The position numbers and the translations under genes are program-made. The notes beneath the pieces are model-generated. The model saw only the letters and a program-made list of their open reading frames with translations, searched no databases and was not told where the DNA came from. Below, in pieces: positions 8,959 to 23,560 of a DNA stretch of 64,000 nucleotides. Origin of the DNA: Epiperipatus broadwayi (Eukaryota; Onychophora; Udeonychophora; Euonychophora; Peripatidae); assembly GCA_028023455.1 (NCBI GenBank), contig JAQFVV010012531.1:186001-250000 (forward strand). The letters are read 5' to 3'. Numbering within the stretch: the stretch's first letter is position 1; the number at the start of each line of letters is the position of its first letter.

Positions 8959-11900
8959 TTTTTAAATAATTTTAAAAATAGCAAACGACTAAATAACAAG
9001 ATGCTTTGTATATATATGACAGTGGTATGTGGAATATATGTATATATGTGTGACACAAGAAAAATAAAGTATAAAATTAATTTATAATTTAAATTAAATC
9101 ACATTTTAAATTATACATAATCTTTTTAATATATGAAAATTGTTGTGGCAAGTAAAATAAAAACATTATTTAGAAAAAGATGTAGTGTGCTTCCATTCCT
9201 AAAAAAGTCACACTTGGTCACTGATATATATATTATAACTCATTCACATATCATCTCTCATGAACATTTAATGATCAAATGCCCCAGGCGCCAGTTCTAT
9301 TAATGAATAGAACGATTTATCACTTTATCTGATTCATAATTAATGCTGAGACTCTTTTACTTATGTTTATCTTACAGCTTCACTCAGTGGGAGGTTACAG
9401 AAAGTTCATAACATATAGAGAATATAAATAAATGAAGGAAGAAATACTATAAGCTATCAAATAAAATATAAACCTTATTTATTAATTAACCAAATGATAC
9501 AGGCTAGCAGAGTTTCATTTATTCCATCTAACAAAATATAATTTCAATTTGATCTCTTCCATCATCCAGTTACACTCTATAATAGCTCAATATAACTCTG
9601 ACAGAATAGAAAAGCACAACACTAAATAACTCTATTGTTCAGCACATCTTAATCTAAAAAGCTGAATCAATGTTGATCTAGGAATATAAAAATCAGATCT
9701 CAGGGAATCTATAACATAGTTAGACTAAAGAACTATATTAGCCAGTAATTTATGACTCTAAATTATAATAAGATACAATGAAATAAATTGAATAATGTTT
9801 ACTGGGCTAGCAATCAGATAACGAAGGAGATAGGGTATCTTTTAATCTCACATCATCATCCAAATAATACTTTAACTAGGCAACACTTTTATAAGTTTAT
9901 CACGTGGTAAAATATTTCATGTAATGTTTGGATCTAGGAAACAATATTATCAGATCTTAGCATATTTAATATCAAAGCCATAAAATAATATACTTAATTT
10001 TGTAATAGATGTATGAAATATGGAGATGTGGAAACCAGAATTTGAATGCATATAAGAACAACTCGAGACACAGTTTTTAAATAATAAACAAAGCTTTTAT
10101 TTACACTTAAGGTTTAGTTAAATGTAACTAATATCAGAATAAGACTTTTATCTTAATTTTAAAATTTACAAATAAATCTATTAATTGAAATTTAGGATTA
10201 TCCCCATTACATATTACATAATTTATTATTGACACATTTATAAACATAAATTAGCAAACAAATTATACCTTAATATTCTGACTTTGAATATCCAGGCTAT
10301 CTAAATAATTTTTATCAATATACAACACTGAATAAATAATACATTATATTATTGGGCACAATATACACTTTGCCATCAAGAGAGCAGCTTTAAATAATCT
10401 TAATTAAACAATCGCTTTAAATAAGTACACTTTTCAGACATAGCAATAAAATCATATTCATTCTGATGATTTTGATGATCTCTAACGTGTGGCAAATTAA
10501 TATGAGATGTTTCAAAACATTTATTTCCTATTTTAAGTTTAACAATATTATATTTTATATACGCGATATTATTTAAATTATGCGTGTGTGTTACATCCCA
10601 TGCAATAATACAAGAGAACAATCTTTTCTACACATTATCAATTTATTCAAAAATTATTAAATAATTATTTAATTTCGGACAATGTCATAGACCAACCAAA
10701 AAATAGAACACTATATCCATTCTAATATTCAATAAAGAATTTAAATTAACTATTTATCCGACCACTGACTGAATTACACAGAGCTATATTTTTATGATAA
10801 TACAAACTAGACGTTCAAGAGGAATCCCAGCACATGAGGAGCGAATAAACTCTTTAAGACTAATACATCAACAATAACTTATTTAAATCTGAAATACACT
10901 ATTGGTGGAATTTTTCTCATCACCAAACAAACAATGGGAAAATGTCACTTGACTTCATAAATATCATTTCATAATACATATGCATACAATCTAAATAAAC
11001 TCTACTCATGGCAAAATACTTAATAATATACTAAGGGGAAAAATCTTTCATCCCTACAAACATAGAACGTATCAAGAATAATTTCCTTTTCCACAGCTCT
11101 TCTACATATCTAGCATTATACGCTGGCAGATAAATACACACAGATAAAACACTCATTCCTTCAATTCTTTAGAATATGACAACATCCGAAATTTATATTG
11201 AGAAATAGTTATAAAACTAAATGTTTATTAAGTAAATATAATAATTGCACAAAATAGACACACAAACGCATAAATAAGAGTATGAAAAACAATTCTAAGT
11301 TATATAATATGCGAAAGTTACGATAGATAAATAACATATTAAAATATAAACTTTTAGCTTAAATGAGACATTCGGTTGTTTCAAATTTAAATAATATTAA
11401 TTATTATGAACGAGTTTTTTTATACTTTAAATAGCAATAATCTAATAAATTAAGTTTTATTACCTCTAACACAATATTCTTTCTTTTTTTATTCTCTAGC
11501 TACTCTTGAAATTAATTCTCACTTCGAGATAAAGAAAGATATATAAGATTGAACCATCTTTAATAATATACCCAAAATATATATGTTTCACTTTCAAATA
11601 AAAGAAAACAAATCACACTTAAGCAATAAGATTTTACCAGCATATTCATCATTTTGTGGATATGCTATCCTGAGAAGTTCTCGAAGTTCGCAAATTAAAT
11701 AAATAAACATATAATATTAAATACATACAACACTAAATCTGTCTAACTATCTATGATGTATATACTATTAACAATAAATAATAAAAAAAAATAGAGTCAT
11801 TCTTCTTTTAAACTTGAGAAAAAAATATATTCACTTGCAAAGTTCCTTTTCAAGCTTACTAAATGATCCGGAGATGAATCCCAAAATGAGTGCGTGTTTA

Positions 11901-13822
11901 AATACGAATATGAAACAGAAAATAAGTTCTTGTAGGACAAAACAGTTATAATTCACAATTAATTTAGTAAACCTCCAATGTCCTTTAGCCATAAGCTAAT
12001 AGAGTTTACTTATATATCACATATAACGATAAATATTTGTAATAATAAATACGTGGAAAGACAGTTTCAGCTATTAATTGGTATATTCTGTTATTTATTT
12101 TTAAGCACATCTAAGGTATTTAATTCAATGATAACTTAACATATTTTTCTGCAGAAAATATTCACTTTCATAATTTATAGATTGGTATTTGCATTATTAA
12201 CTTTAATAAGTTGCTGATAATTGTCCACAGGCAATTTGTATTTCCTTAAACATTAACACATATATCCGTATATCGAAGAGAACAAAAATATGTAATATTA
12301 AAGTCCTTCTATTCGATTTAGACATCTATATTTGGTAAGTAGTAGTAATTAATTATTCTGGGTAAGTCATATCTATATTTCTTTAATAAAACACATATTA
12401 TTTTATAAGCATAAAATAAGATATAAAGTTAGCATTCCACAATAATTATTAAATATCAAACACATAATCAAGTACACGTATCCTTTTAAATTTTAACTTC
12501 ACTTTTGTATACGTAAAATATAAGTTAAACAGAGAGCTTATCAAGGTAAATTTTGTTAAAAAAGTCTGCATATACTTCCATGATGACAAAACATTATAGA
12601 CATCACACATGGGATCTTAAAAAATTATAAAGTTCTTGCATTTTGGTATTCTTTTTAACGGAGATAAATAAAAGTAAATGAAATAACATAAGTTTAATAT
12701 TATAAAAGCACATCTTTAAACAAAATGAAAGTGTTAATTTAAATGTTTTAATTAGACAAAAGAGGCAAGACTGATACCTTTATATTTCTATTCAGCCATT
12801 CTCTTATAAAGCTTAAACGTCTGAAGTTCCAATAATGAGCTTCATGAAAAGGCTGTTTGAGAGTTTCACTTTAAACTGTTTTGGAAGAGAGATATAATCG
12901 ATAGCAGCAGAAAATGAAAAGTACACTTGTTGAAATTACAAAAGATAATGTTTTTTTATTATTATTATTAACTATCAGTTTAAAAAAAAAATCTCCCCCA
13001 CCAATCAAAAAAAAGGTCACATGATCATCCAAAGCTTAACTCCCATGTTTTTTTTACATTTAATCAATTAATTAATATTCAAAAAATCTTTTCTAAAAAA
13101 AAAAAATCATCTTGACCTTCACAATTAAGTCAAATCAAATAACAAAAAAAAATGAACTTTTTTTATAACTTTGAAACAAATGAATATCAATCAACTATTA
13201 AATAAAATGGTTTATAATATTATTTAAATTGGTCAAATAATTTACTAATTCAAATATCCATTAATCATTAAAGAAGATATATTTTTGCAAAATTATTAAA
13301 GATAATTACTGTAATTTAAATGTTTTATTATAAGTGTAATATGGTTTATTGCAATTAGAATATGAAATGAAAATGAGATAATGACAACATTCATACACAT
13401 ATATGCTGCTATGTGAATATTAAATTATTCTAACTAAAACATACCTAATATGTCTATGGGTTAAACCTGGCTATAATATTAGTAAAAGGGATGGGTGTCA
13501 ATGAATAATAAATCAGAAAACCATTCAACAAACACCAACACTATCTTATAAATAAATAAAACAACTTTGCCTCAATCTAACTACTATCATAACACTTTCC
13601 GTAATAATCCACCCCCTTCCTTGTATTAAACACTATCAAACATAAGAATAACAATAAATGCTTGAAAAATTTTCCAACTGAAATGCACAGTTAGCCCACA
13701 TATAAGTTTTTGAACCATTAATAGAAAAATTTTTTACATTTTAAGCCTATTTCATTTTTTTAATACAATGCAGTTATTCACTACTGATCCAACACAGTTT
13801 AATTACTTGTGCCCATTCAGAA
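8959..13822. other. AT-rich DNA without recognised genes
   Basis: No coding region or RNA gene could be supported. A minus-strand hairpin (GTTCTATT/AATAGAAC) abuts TGGCGCC near 9,287-9,315, echoing a motif in the LTR-like elements, so part of this span may be decayed retroelement. A-rich runs occur near 12,960-13,150. Confidence 0.4.
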
Positions 13823-14378
13823 GGTCACAATATATATATATTGTGCCAAGGCCAAATTGGCACATGTATATAAAATAATTTTGTCGTAAAAAAATTATTA
13901 AAACAAAAAAATCTTTCGCAAAAGAGTTTGAAATAAAAGTTGAAAAATCATTGATTTAAAGTGGGAAGGGGGTTTTCTTAAAGTTAAACTGAAGGTTTTA
14001 TAAAAAGGAAGTAAAGAGTTTATTATTATTAGTGAAATACAATTTAAAAGCTTTAAAAAATATATATAAATCTCTTCATTTAAATTAAAGAAGAAAAATA
14101 ATCTTAAAACTAGTTTTGATGTGTAGAGTAAAATTATATATGTGCGTGCGAATGTAAAAAAAATGTATCAGTATTAAATATTATAAATAAATGAAAAATG
14201 TATTTAAAAAAAAACACAGCGGTGTGCTACTAATTAAAGATATGAAAACAACACGTTTTGAAATAGCTACTACTAATTAAACAATCAATCAAAAAACACG
14301 TTGTCTTAGGATTAATTGCTAAAGAATTTTGACAACAGATATTTGCCGGAGGATATCAAAAGGAAAACACTTCATCGG

Positions 14379-14386
14379 TATAAATA
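14379..14386 (+). promoter_or_regulatory. TATA-box-like motif in LTR-like element A
   Basis: TATAAATA precedes a less AT-rich stretch (14,400-14,760) that ends in a splice-donor-like site. This is a plausible core promoter of the element. Confidence 0.4.
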
Positions 14387-15287
14387 CGGAATATTTTATC
14401 GGACAATCAGTTAAGAGTTTTATTCAGTCTAGTTTGCAGTGACAGTCTTGTTCCAGTTTGAGATAACAGTGCATTTCTATTATGAATCCAGAAACAAACA
14501 TGCATTGTTGAGCAGCTTTTGGAAATATATGCTTGTGCTCCAGCCTTTTTAGTCCAACAAGATCATCAAAACCTGCCTGAGAAATAATGTCTGCATAACA
14601 ACTCAGAAATCCTCCATCAAACGTTCAACTGTCTTCAAGAATAAAGCAAATGGTTTCGCATAAAATCTCTTCAAGAAACGTCCAAATCTAACCGGTTAGA
14701 TATAATCCATCAGAAGCAGCAGAAGCAGCCAACAACAAGCAATATCTCCGTTCCCAAAAATCCTAGGTAAACATTTATTTATTATCATTTATACGTAGTA
14801 GCCACCACTGTAATTCGTAAATATTCAAGATTCAAATTATATGAACTCTTATCATACATAAAATGAACTATTGATATGTGTGTTTAAGTTTCAAATGCTA
14901 TTAATGCTTTATTATTATGAGTTAATATGTGCGTGATCATTATATCAGTGTTATTAGTTAAATCAGATAAATACCAGTGTTCTATTATTAAAATCTACAA
15001 GAATATTTAAACTAGTCTAGAAATGTTAATTTAAAATGTGTGTGTATTATATTAAATTTATAGAATGTTTAAAATGATTTAATGTTAGTTAATAAATTGT
15101 CTTTAAAACTTAAACTTTATTTGTCGGTCAATTCTTTTTACCAACCTTTTATTAATTCTTTCCACCACCAATTTTGTATAATTTATTACTGATTAAAATT
15201 AGACTGGGCTAGTTTATGGGATGGTTTCGAGCGCTGGATTATGAGCCTACTGACCAAAGACATTGTTTATTCTTTTGAATAGATAGC

Positions 15288-15319
15288 TGGCGCCTGGAGT
15301 TTACTCCGAAACAAATAAA
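15288..15319 (+). promoter_or_regulatory. TGGCGCC motif plus polyadenylation signal, element A
   Basis: TGGCGCC is followed by an ACTCC-bearing mini-hairpin and AATAAA. The same order recurs in elements B and C. TGGCGCC also resembles the 5' part of some retroviral-type primer-binding sites, but its place inside the element makes that role uncertain. Confidence 0.35.
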
Positions 15320-15535
15320 GTGTTTGGATAGTAGGGGTTTGAATCTAGCAGCCGAGATGGGCCATTGTTGATAGTTAAAGCTATCAATAAGATCTCCCAT
15401 TTTGCTCGAACGTGCCGGTTCATTCACGTAACCTTTATAAGATTATAAATGTATTATGAAGGAGTTTGAAACCGGCCAAAACTTATATATATATATATGT
15501 ATAAGTAGGTGGTTTCAGCAGTTCGACCCAGTACA

Positions 15536-18500
15536 ATATATATATATATATTGTAACCATATGTTTTGGCTCAAAGATAGTAGGTTTTGTCCAGTGGATA
15601 AATGTGTAAAATTTTAAATTTTAATTGGTAATAATTGGTTAAGATATTGAACACTAATGTGTAGAGACTAGTTATAGAGTGAAATGCTTGTGGATTATAA
15701 TTTTCCCACTAAGCAATAGCTCACTAACAAACATCTTAAAAAGTGATGATGATCTTGACTGTTTGTGAGACACTGGAAAGTCTTATGGAGTGGATATAAA
15801 TCCCATAAACATTTTATCACATTGTTCCAGTGGCAGCTAATTCAAATGTTGTTTTAATAGTATTAAAATATTATTGGGAAGCATAAAAATATTTAACACT
15901 TTATTTTATTGGTATTGTTAAACAATAATTAAAAACAAACAATAAAATCAATTTATGTCTTTTAAATTTTTTATAAACAATCTTTAAATATACTATATTT
16001 TAATGTAAATTGAAATGCATCAGTCTAGATGATTCTCACTAGAGGGATCAAACTTAATTTATTCACATTTTACAGTGATTTGCTCATTCAGAACCAATCC
16101 TGCCATGTAATATAAAATATATAATATAAAAACTTTGTAGGGGGAGTGGGACTACTCTAAGAAATGTAAATGGAACAAGACTACAACTCCACTTCTGAAG
16201 TAAAATAGAAGAAATAAGCTAGAAAATAATTTTTTTTTTAATTAATTGGGACAAAATTTCATAGATAGATGGATTTGAATAGCATGGAGTAAACTCACTA
16301 GCCCTGTGAAATCTCTACACCACTTTTCATCGATCTTAGATTCTTAACTTTGCCTACTGAAGGAAACATTGGAAGGACCACTATTTGAATAAGTATTTGC
16401 CTTAAACATGTACTATTTGGAACAAAAAATAATACCAGAAAACGTAAGCATTTATTTTTGTTTTCTTTGTTTTAACCAATTATCAGAACTAATCACAATA
16501 CAAAAGTTATTTAGACTGAAGAAGGAAAAAAGATTGAAGTATTTTAATTTTTGCGCTACCATTAATTCAGTATTAAGCAGAAAAATCCGTTTGTGTATAA
16601 ATTAATATTTCAAGAAAATGTTCTAAATCATTTGAAGAAAAGTTTCAAGAAATAATGAAGAAATTAAAATTTCACTTTAAATCATATAAAGTAATTAGTT
16701 TGAAAAGAAAAGTGCATAAAGTATTTCTTATTTCATTGGGGAAAGAGATCGTCTGCTCTGATATTCCCCGGGAAGAAGTCACGTATATAGATTATTAATA
16801 ATTGCTTACGATTAAATCAATTCTGCTTAAATCCTTAAATATGAAATAAATTGCCAATAATAGTGAATAAAGAAATGTTGATTTTTTTTCTTGCTTATAC
16901 AACATATACAGTAATAATATTTTAAGTGTTTAAGATTACCTAGATTATTTAAGATTATGACAATTACTGTAGATGGAAAAAACAAAGTGGACAAAATTCA
17001 TAAATGATTTAAAAGTTTATTTTCAAAGATCGTAATAAACTAATTATAATTGTGCTACATTTGGAAAAATATATGTTACATATTAATTAAAGTTGCTTAG
17101 AAGACCGTATTTATAATTAAATAGATTCTTCTCAGTAAAACTTAAGACATCATAATTTGCTGATAAAAAGGAAGTGAAAAAAAATATTTATTGATTTTAT
17201 CGTTAGTGAATAACTTGCAACATGATAATATTTTAAATGGTCTTAAAATCACCCAGATTATTTAAGAGTATGACAGATCTTCGTGCGCAGATGAAAAAAA
17301 AATAGACAAATGAATAGATATTAATTAAACCTATTTTAAGTGACTTATTCTCGAAAATGTTTTAATATTGCTTCAGTATGCTTACATTAATACACAAACT
17401 GATAAAGGATTTCTATTGCCATTGGAGAAATGTTTGAATTTTGTCTGAAGATGTTAATATTGAACCGGATAACCAAAATATATATATATTACTCGGGAAT
17501 GTTTGCTTATCATATCCGTTTTCATGTTGTTTTACTTATAAGAATGAATCAAACTTTGATAAAGTCCAATGATAGAAAATGTAATGTTTGTTTAGTTTGT
17601 TAATTGCTATATATAATATTGTAATGCGTTTTTTTTTCATGTGTTATTCAGGTATTAGGTTTATATATATATCAGGGTATAGAATGTACTAAGTAATGAT
17701 GTAGCTGTGTATAAAGTTATATACAGTTATTATCCATATTTATATTATTTTCCCAATGAAGGGAAAGCATGTTAAATATTATTTATCTGGTAAGAAAGAA
17801 AAATGTTTATCTCTTTCACTACTAAAACAATGTTAATATTATATTGAGGAGGGGAACAAATAGACCCAAACTGGTCAAAATATATACACATAATGATATC
17901 ATTGTTCTATTATATAAAATAATTTAATAAGCCTTTTTTTATTATTGCTTAATTTTGCTTATAAACGAAATGTCCACTTTAAATACAAAATGTAGTTTAA
18001 TCCTCCTTGTTTACGTGTACATGGCTTGCTATAATAAAAGGTATAATTATTATTTTGAAATAATTAATGGTTATTTTACTGATATTGGTGGTCTGTTTAT
18101 AAAACATTAACAGTTTCTGCAATGTGCAATGGAATATTTGTTTCCACTTAGATTATTAGTGTTGTTTTACCTTGCTATTGTATTGATCAGAACTTGTGAT
18201 AGATTTTAGGATGAGTTTGGTCTACATATAAGAGCCTTAGATATAATAATAATTAATATTGTACAGGGGAGGATGGAGAATTCCCCATTGTGATTAATAT
18301 GAGAGGATGATATTGTTGGGGCTGATTAAGAGTTAGTGCTTAGAGCATAGTTAAGCCTAACAGAGGATGATCCCATGGTCTGAATTCTGTTTTCCAGTGA
18401 AGAGGCACTGCCCACACTTTTATACCTATGAAAAGGTATCAGAATTGGCCATATTCTTATACAACTATTATGTTGTTTCTTGATATACAACTATCATGTT

Positions 18501-20140
18501 GTTTTGTAGAGCCTCCTTTATTTACATCCCTCAAGAAGTTATATAGTTAATATTCCACCATGTATGATAAAGTGTAGTGTGTTTTAGATCGAATAGCAAG
18601 GTTAAGATAGTCCAATTGTGGAATACTGATATAGCTATAGTATTGTATAATTGAAATAGTGTTTTTCTGATGTTGTGTAATCTTCATCAGTTTATAAACA
18701 GACCAACCCAAACTTACTAGTGTGTGTAGAACTTCTACATAAAAGATCAAGGTGTGTACATGGACAATGTGGATTGGTTTTCAACAAGTAGGTATTTACT
18801 GATGACTTAGTAAGATCAGTTAATTAATAAATGGTTAAGTTGTGGACATATTTTGGTGTCATGTGCACATTTAACTGATGATGTTTGCCCCACATCAATG
18901 CAATGAATTTTTTTATAGTAAATTATAATAAATTATTACTTGTATTGGAATGTGATAATTGCCCTTATCATATTCTAATAACTTAAACAGCTACAGTTTG
19001 ATATAATAAATTGTAATTTATATTTTTTTTATTATATTTAAAAGTTGCGTATATCCAAAGGATATTAATACATTTTGTTTGCAATTTCAATGCTAAGATA
19101 TCTCAAATAAGTTTAACTATCTTAGTCTACCTGATAGAATAATAAAGAAACATATTCAAATGTTTGTCATATTAGTTGGTCATTACTTACCACATCATTA
19201 ATTTCCATCCCTAATTTTGGAATGGATTTATCTTGTTTCACGTAATGTGTCTGAAAGAAACTTGTACATAATGTAAATAAATATTGTTGCATTAAAATTT
19301 TATTTAGTCTTCAGTATTCTTATTGCTAATCAACACACCCACACATTATTATTGTTATTGCTATCGACAGATCCTGTGATTATAGGGAAATTGTCATCAA
19401 TCAATATTGTAAAAGTCACTATATGTAGGTATATCAGAATAATGGTGTTAAGCCCTATAATTTATGAGTATATCTAGGGCATCATAACTTAATAATTAAA
19501 CATAATAACCTAAAGAATATTAGTTTAAGTGTTATACTAAAAGATTAAAAACCTAATATTGGTTTGATCAGTTCATTTGAATCCACAGATCTATCATTCA
19601 CTGGTCTTGGTCGCTTTGTTTCTAATTAATGAAGAAAAAAAATTGAAAAGCTATTATGTTTAGCTATTGAAAAATTACTCTTACTTATTTGAAGCTTAAA
19701 ATTTAGCATAGTTAGGGAATTTATAGAGTTTATTTAAAATTATTGAATATTATTTAGTAATTCAATTCAGTATTAAGAGCTATTTGGTATATGTTATGCT
19801 TGGGTAGTGGCAAAATCCCTCTCACTGACCCAAGTATATCTTGTATATCACCCTTTAAGCTATGTGAACCCTGAGAAGGATAAATTATATCAATTTGTGA
19901 TAGGATTGGAATTTGTGGGAAATTTGTATCCAGTTAATTATTGTAACTAGAATGGAATTGTGTTACATTCACCATGAAATATAAGGTCAACCAAACTTTA
20001 AAGTATCTATTACTTCTTTTGTCTGAAATGTATAGTTGTTTTTGACTTTATGGTGAATATTCTGGTCTTAGAAAGCTTAGAATCTGTATTTTATTTAATT
20101 GTCTTATTATTATTTAATTCAATATCAAATTTAGAGTTCT
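15536..20140. other. AT-rich DNA without recognised genes
   Basis: No supported genes. A ~100-bp direct repeat (about 16,900-17,000 and 17,217-17,312) shares AATATTTTAA and GATTATTTAAGA blocks. A 26-bp tandem pair (ATACAACTATYATGTTGTTT) is at 18,457-18,506. An 11-bp-stem hairpin lies at 19,799-19,835. Small ORFs at 16,408 and 18,547 have no recognisable content. Confidence 0.45.
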
Positions 20141-20144
20141 GTGC

Positions 20145-20420
20145 ATAATCTTTCATCATCATCATTCCTCTCATCTGTCATTTCAATCTTTATTTTTTTT
20201 TCATCCTAATTCACTCATCATTCATTAGCTCTTATTCCATTCTCATCTTAATCATCCATTAACTCTTACACATCTTCATTCTCAGACTCATTTTTATTTT
20301 TTTATTTAACATTACTTATTTTCATCATTAATTTAATCATTTACATCCTCATTTACTTATTGCCTAATTTATACTTCTAACTTCATATTCATTCCATCGA
20401 TCTAATTATTATTTATCAGT
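20145..20420 (+). repeat. Pyrimidine-rich degenerate TCAT/ATTC tract
   Basis: About 275 bp with a strong C+T bias, made of degenerate CATC, TCATT and ATTCATC units. It looks like an eroded microsatellite or minisatellite. Confidence 0.55.
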
Positions 20421-20970
20421 TTGACAAATATGAAGTTTATTTTATAATTTCTTTTGTTTATCTGCTTGTTTGTGGATTTTGAGGCTAGCTTGACCAGAAA
20501 TTATTAATCCACCTTGTGATCTTCTCTAAGATTATAGTTTCATGCGAGCTTAGCTAATAAAGAAATCATCTTTAGTTTATCATTTATTTTAGGCATATAT
20601 TCTAGATTAGTTGTAGTTATGAAGGTTATAGAGAAAGATATGGTTTCCAAACGTATAAATTGGACTAGTTAGATTAGCGGAAAGGCTACAGGGAAAATTA
20701 TAGCGCCTAAAATGTGCGGTATGATTCAGTTACAATTACAGCAATCTAGAAGATGGTTACAATTGGGAGTATGCCATGTAATGTGGTGGCTTGATTGATT
20801 GATTAGGGATGATGTAGGTTATATGGGATTATGGCACCCAGAAATGTGTAGGACTGATTGTCCAATGATCAGAGGAGAAGGTTACAATATATATATAAAC
20901 ATAATCTGAATCTTCTTAAATTTTTTTTTTATTATTAAACTAAAAATATAGAAGCTTTAATATATTATAT

Positions 20971-23152
20971 TGTAAGCGGGACGCTTGTGCATCCGATCAC
21001 GTAGGGATTGTGAACTCCGAAACAAACATGACATAGCGTAAAGCTTTATTTATTTTCTTCTATCGATAACTGTTCACTATCAATACAAGGGGGCGCCAGA
21101 TACGATGATTTAATTATAATTTAACTTCTCGCATCACCTTACGTCATATCAAAACGATTTCGAAGTCTAATCCCGCCCACAAGCTCAAACTCCCAGCATG
21201 GACCAATAGGGTCGCTCAGGGTCGCGATGTAATTGTTTTCAAAATTACTATTCTGGTAAAAGACGTTATGAAAACCAATGGAGAAGACGCTTGATTAACT
21301 AACTGATCGATCCAAGCATTGGACCGGGTCATTGGTTATTTGGGACCAATACGATTATTCGTTCATATCTCTAAACAATTAGAAGCTTATAAGATCATCC
21401 CCCCCTATATCATACCGTCCGGTAGAATTATTTACTCCAGCTATATTTACAACTCATTGACATTTATTTATATTTATAATAGGCCCTCCCAACTCTTATA
21501 TCTATCTTAACTACGGAATAAATAAATAAATAAACATCGTGACTTACGGCACGATGTTTGTAAATGACATTTTAAAAAGCAACAAGGTTTAAGAAAGATA
21601 AATGTAAAGTAATATAATTAACTATATGAATAAATGCTAACTTTGTTACTAATCAAGACGAAATAGAATAAAGATTTAATTATAGGAAATGATTTGAGAA
21701 ATGCTCGACTTGTTTAAATAATGAACAAATTTATTGAATATATAAAAAGCACATTGGTTAAAAGTTTTATTTACACGCACACACACGCATTTACGCACTC
21801 GCACAGAAAAGAACATATTATATATCATAAAATATGGATGATAGAATATAAATTTTCTTTTTTTTACATTTTTTTTGAAGGTAAGTGTTATAAATTATAA
21901 GATAATAATTAGGGTCAAAGTTCATATTTGAAAAGTCCTGAGAGTTAAATTTTAGGAATTTCATAGTGTTTGATTTTACGAAGGTTGAGATTACAATAAT
22001 AAGTTACAATAATAAGTTTTTTTAAATATAATGAATTACGGAATATTTTATAGTTTACTTTACGAAATCAAAGTTAGTTAATTATGAGATTGCCTTTTTT
22101 TAAAAGTTTACGTATGGAATGAATGAAAGCATAAAAAAATAAATTGTTTACCTAGGATTTTGGCTTATTCTTCCGCTGCTTCCAATTAAGTGGAGGTTTG
22201 AACATGGGAGATGATGTTTCCATAAGGAGGTTGTTCATTTCTTTTAAAGTTGAGCATAATAAATCAGGATGATTCATGTATTTCACGGAACATTATTGAA
22301 CTGGTTGGAGCACTAATTTTAGATGGTAATATTATTAAGTATTCATAGCGACGGAGATGTTCTGGTGGCGGAGCGTCGATCAATCACTGAAGGGTTTCCT
22401 AGCCCCTCATGACAGTCGACGCTCTAAATATTAATTTCATATCGATCATCTTGAAAACGGATAGCACAAACGAAGTATTTTGAATTAAATTGAATTTTGA
22501 GAAAATTGAACAAAAGATTGACAATTTGAATTAGCTTCTCTTAACATTATCTTTATTTAGATTTTGCTTGATATTTATATGGGTTGGATTTTATCTGAGG
22601 ATCGAATCTCCCCCTAGAGTTCCATGTTCTTAGAGTTGTCGTTGGGGTCCGTGTCCTACTCAATCCATGTGCTTAAGGCAATCTTATGTTTAGACAATCT
22701 CATATTGCAATCTCAGTTAACAAACTTATATTCATTCACACCTTGAATGCATACGTGTGTGCGTGTCTTACGAGAACAATGTAATTTACATTAGCTAAAA
22801 GTCGAGCATTTAATCTTTCTCAAAATCATTTCTATAAGCTTTTACTTTTACTACAATTATAATTTTAAAATATCCCTTTTTAGTTTAAAACGAAATAACA
22901 AAACGCAAACTTGACAAATAATGATCATAATAAATTAATTCCTCAAAAAATAAAACTCCTTTAATTTTATTTCAATCAATCTGACAGGTACTCCTGAATA
23001 TCTGCGATCTGCTTTAGACACGGCTGTTTCTCGTTCATTCTTAAACAAGATCGCTTTCACTTTTAAAAAGTTTTGTACCTGTCATTTATTTCGTTATTAA
23101 TATATATTTAACTTTCCTAGGTTCAAACCCTATGTAACGCTATTCCGTTACA
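20971..23152 (-). mobile_element. LTR-like element B
   Basis: A 2,182-bp insert flanked by ATAT. On the minus strand it starts with the hairpin TGTAACG / CGTTACA (23133-23152) and ends CCGCTTACA. It carries a splice-donor-like CCTAG|GTAAAC preceded by GAAGCAGC (about 22,150-22,190), closely matching element A, then TGGCGCC (21098-21092) and AATAAA (21050-21045). A short plus-strand ORF inside it (21319-21510) is not recognisable. Same architecture as A and C; most likely a solo LTR or non-autonomous LTR element on the minus strand. Confidence 0.5.
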
Positions 23153-23560
23153 ATATATTTTTAGATCTATTTTTTAATTAATCTACTAGGGTTGATTTTA
23201 TTAAATAATGTTTTATTCATTCAACCATTCACTTTTAAAATTATGTATTTAAATACATTCTTTTTTTTATTTTTAATATTTCAGTAATAATAACAAAATT
23301 ATCTTAATTCAGTAATTTTTCTCTTATGAAATATTATTTTTTCTAGTCCCATTTTACAGTATTTTAAAGTAGTTTCTCATTTTTTTACACTGCTTCACAA
23401 CAATTTGAAAACAACCCTCTCATGTGTAACACCACATGGCTCACTATCAAATACATATATATAAAAAATATCCATTGTTAAATAATAGTTGTAATAAAAT
23501 TGTCATAAAAATAATAAAATATAATGATGATAATATATACTTTCAGTTAAATTTTTAAAC

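Larger units (their letters stand above)
13842..15535 (+). mobile_element. LTR-like element A
   Basis: A 1,694-bp insert in a (TA)n tract, flanked by ATAT on each side. It starts with a perfect hairpin (TGTGCCAA / TTGGCACA) and ends CAGTACA. Features in order: a TATAAATA box at 14379-14386, a transcribed-looking less AT-rich stretch with a splice-donor-like CCTAG|GTAAAC at 14,766, TGGCGCC at 15288-15294, and AATAAA at 15314-15319. No long ORF is present. TG...CA ends, promoter and polyadenylation signal fit a solo LTR or short non-autonomous LTR element. Confidence 0.5.

Noticed and set aside
8881-9087. 68-codon ORF
   Set aside because: Lies across the terminal part of the TA-flanked MITE and has no recognisable content.
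19799-19835. 11-bp hairpin as a possible microRNA precursor
   Set aside because: Stem too short and with a bulge; such hairpins are common in this sequence.
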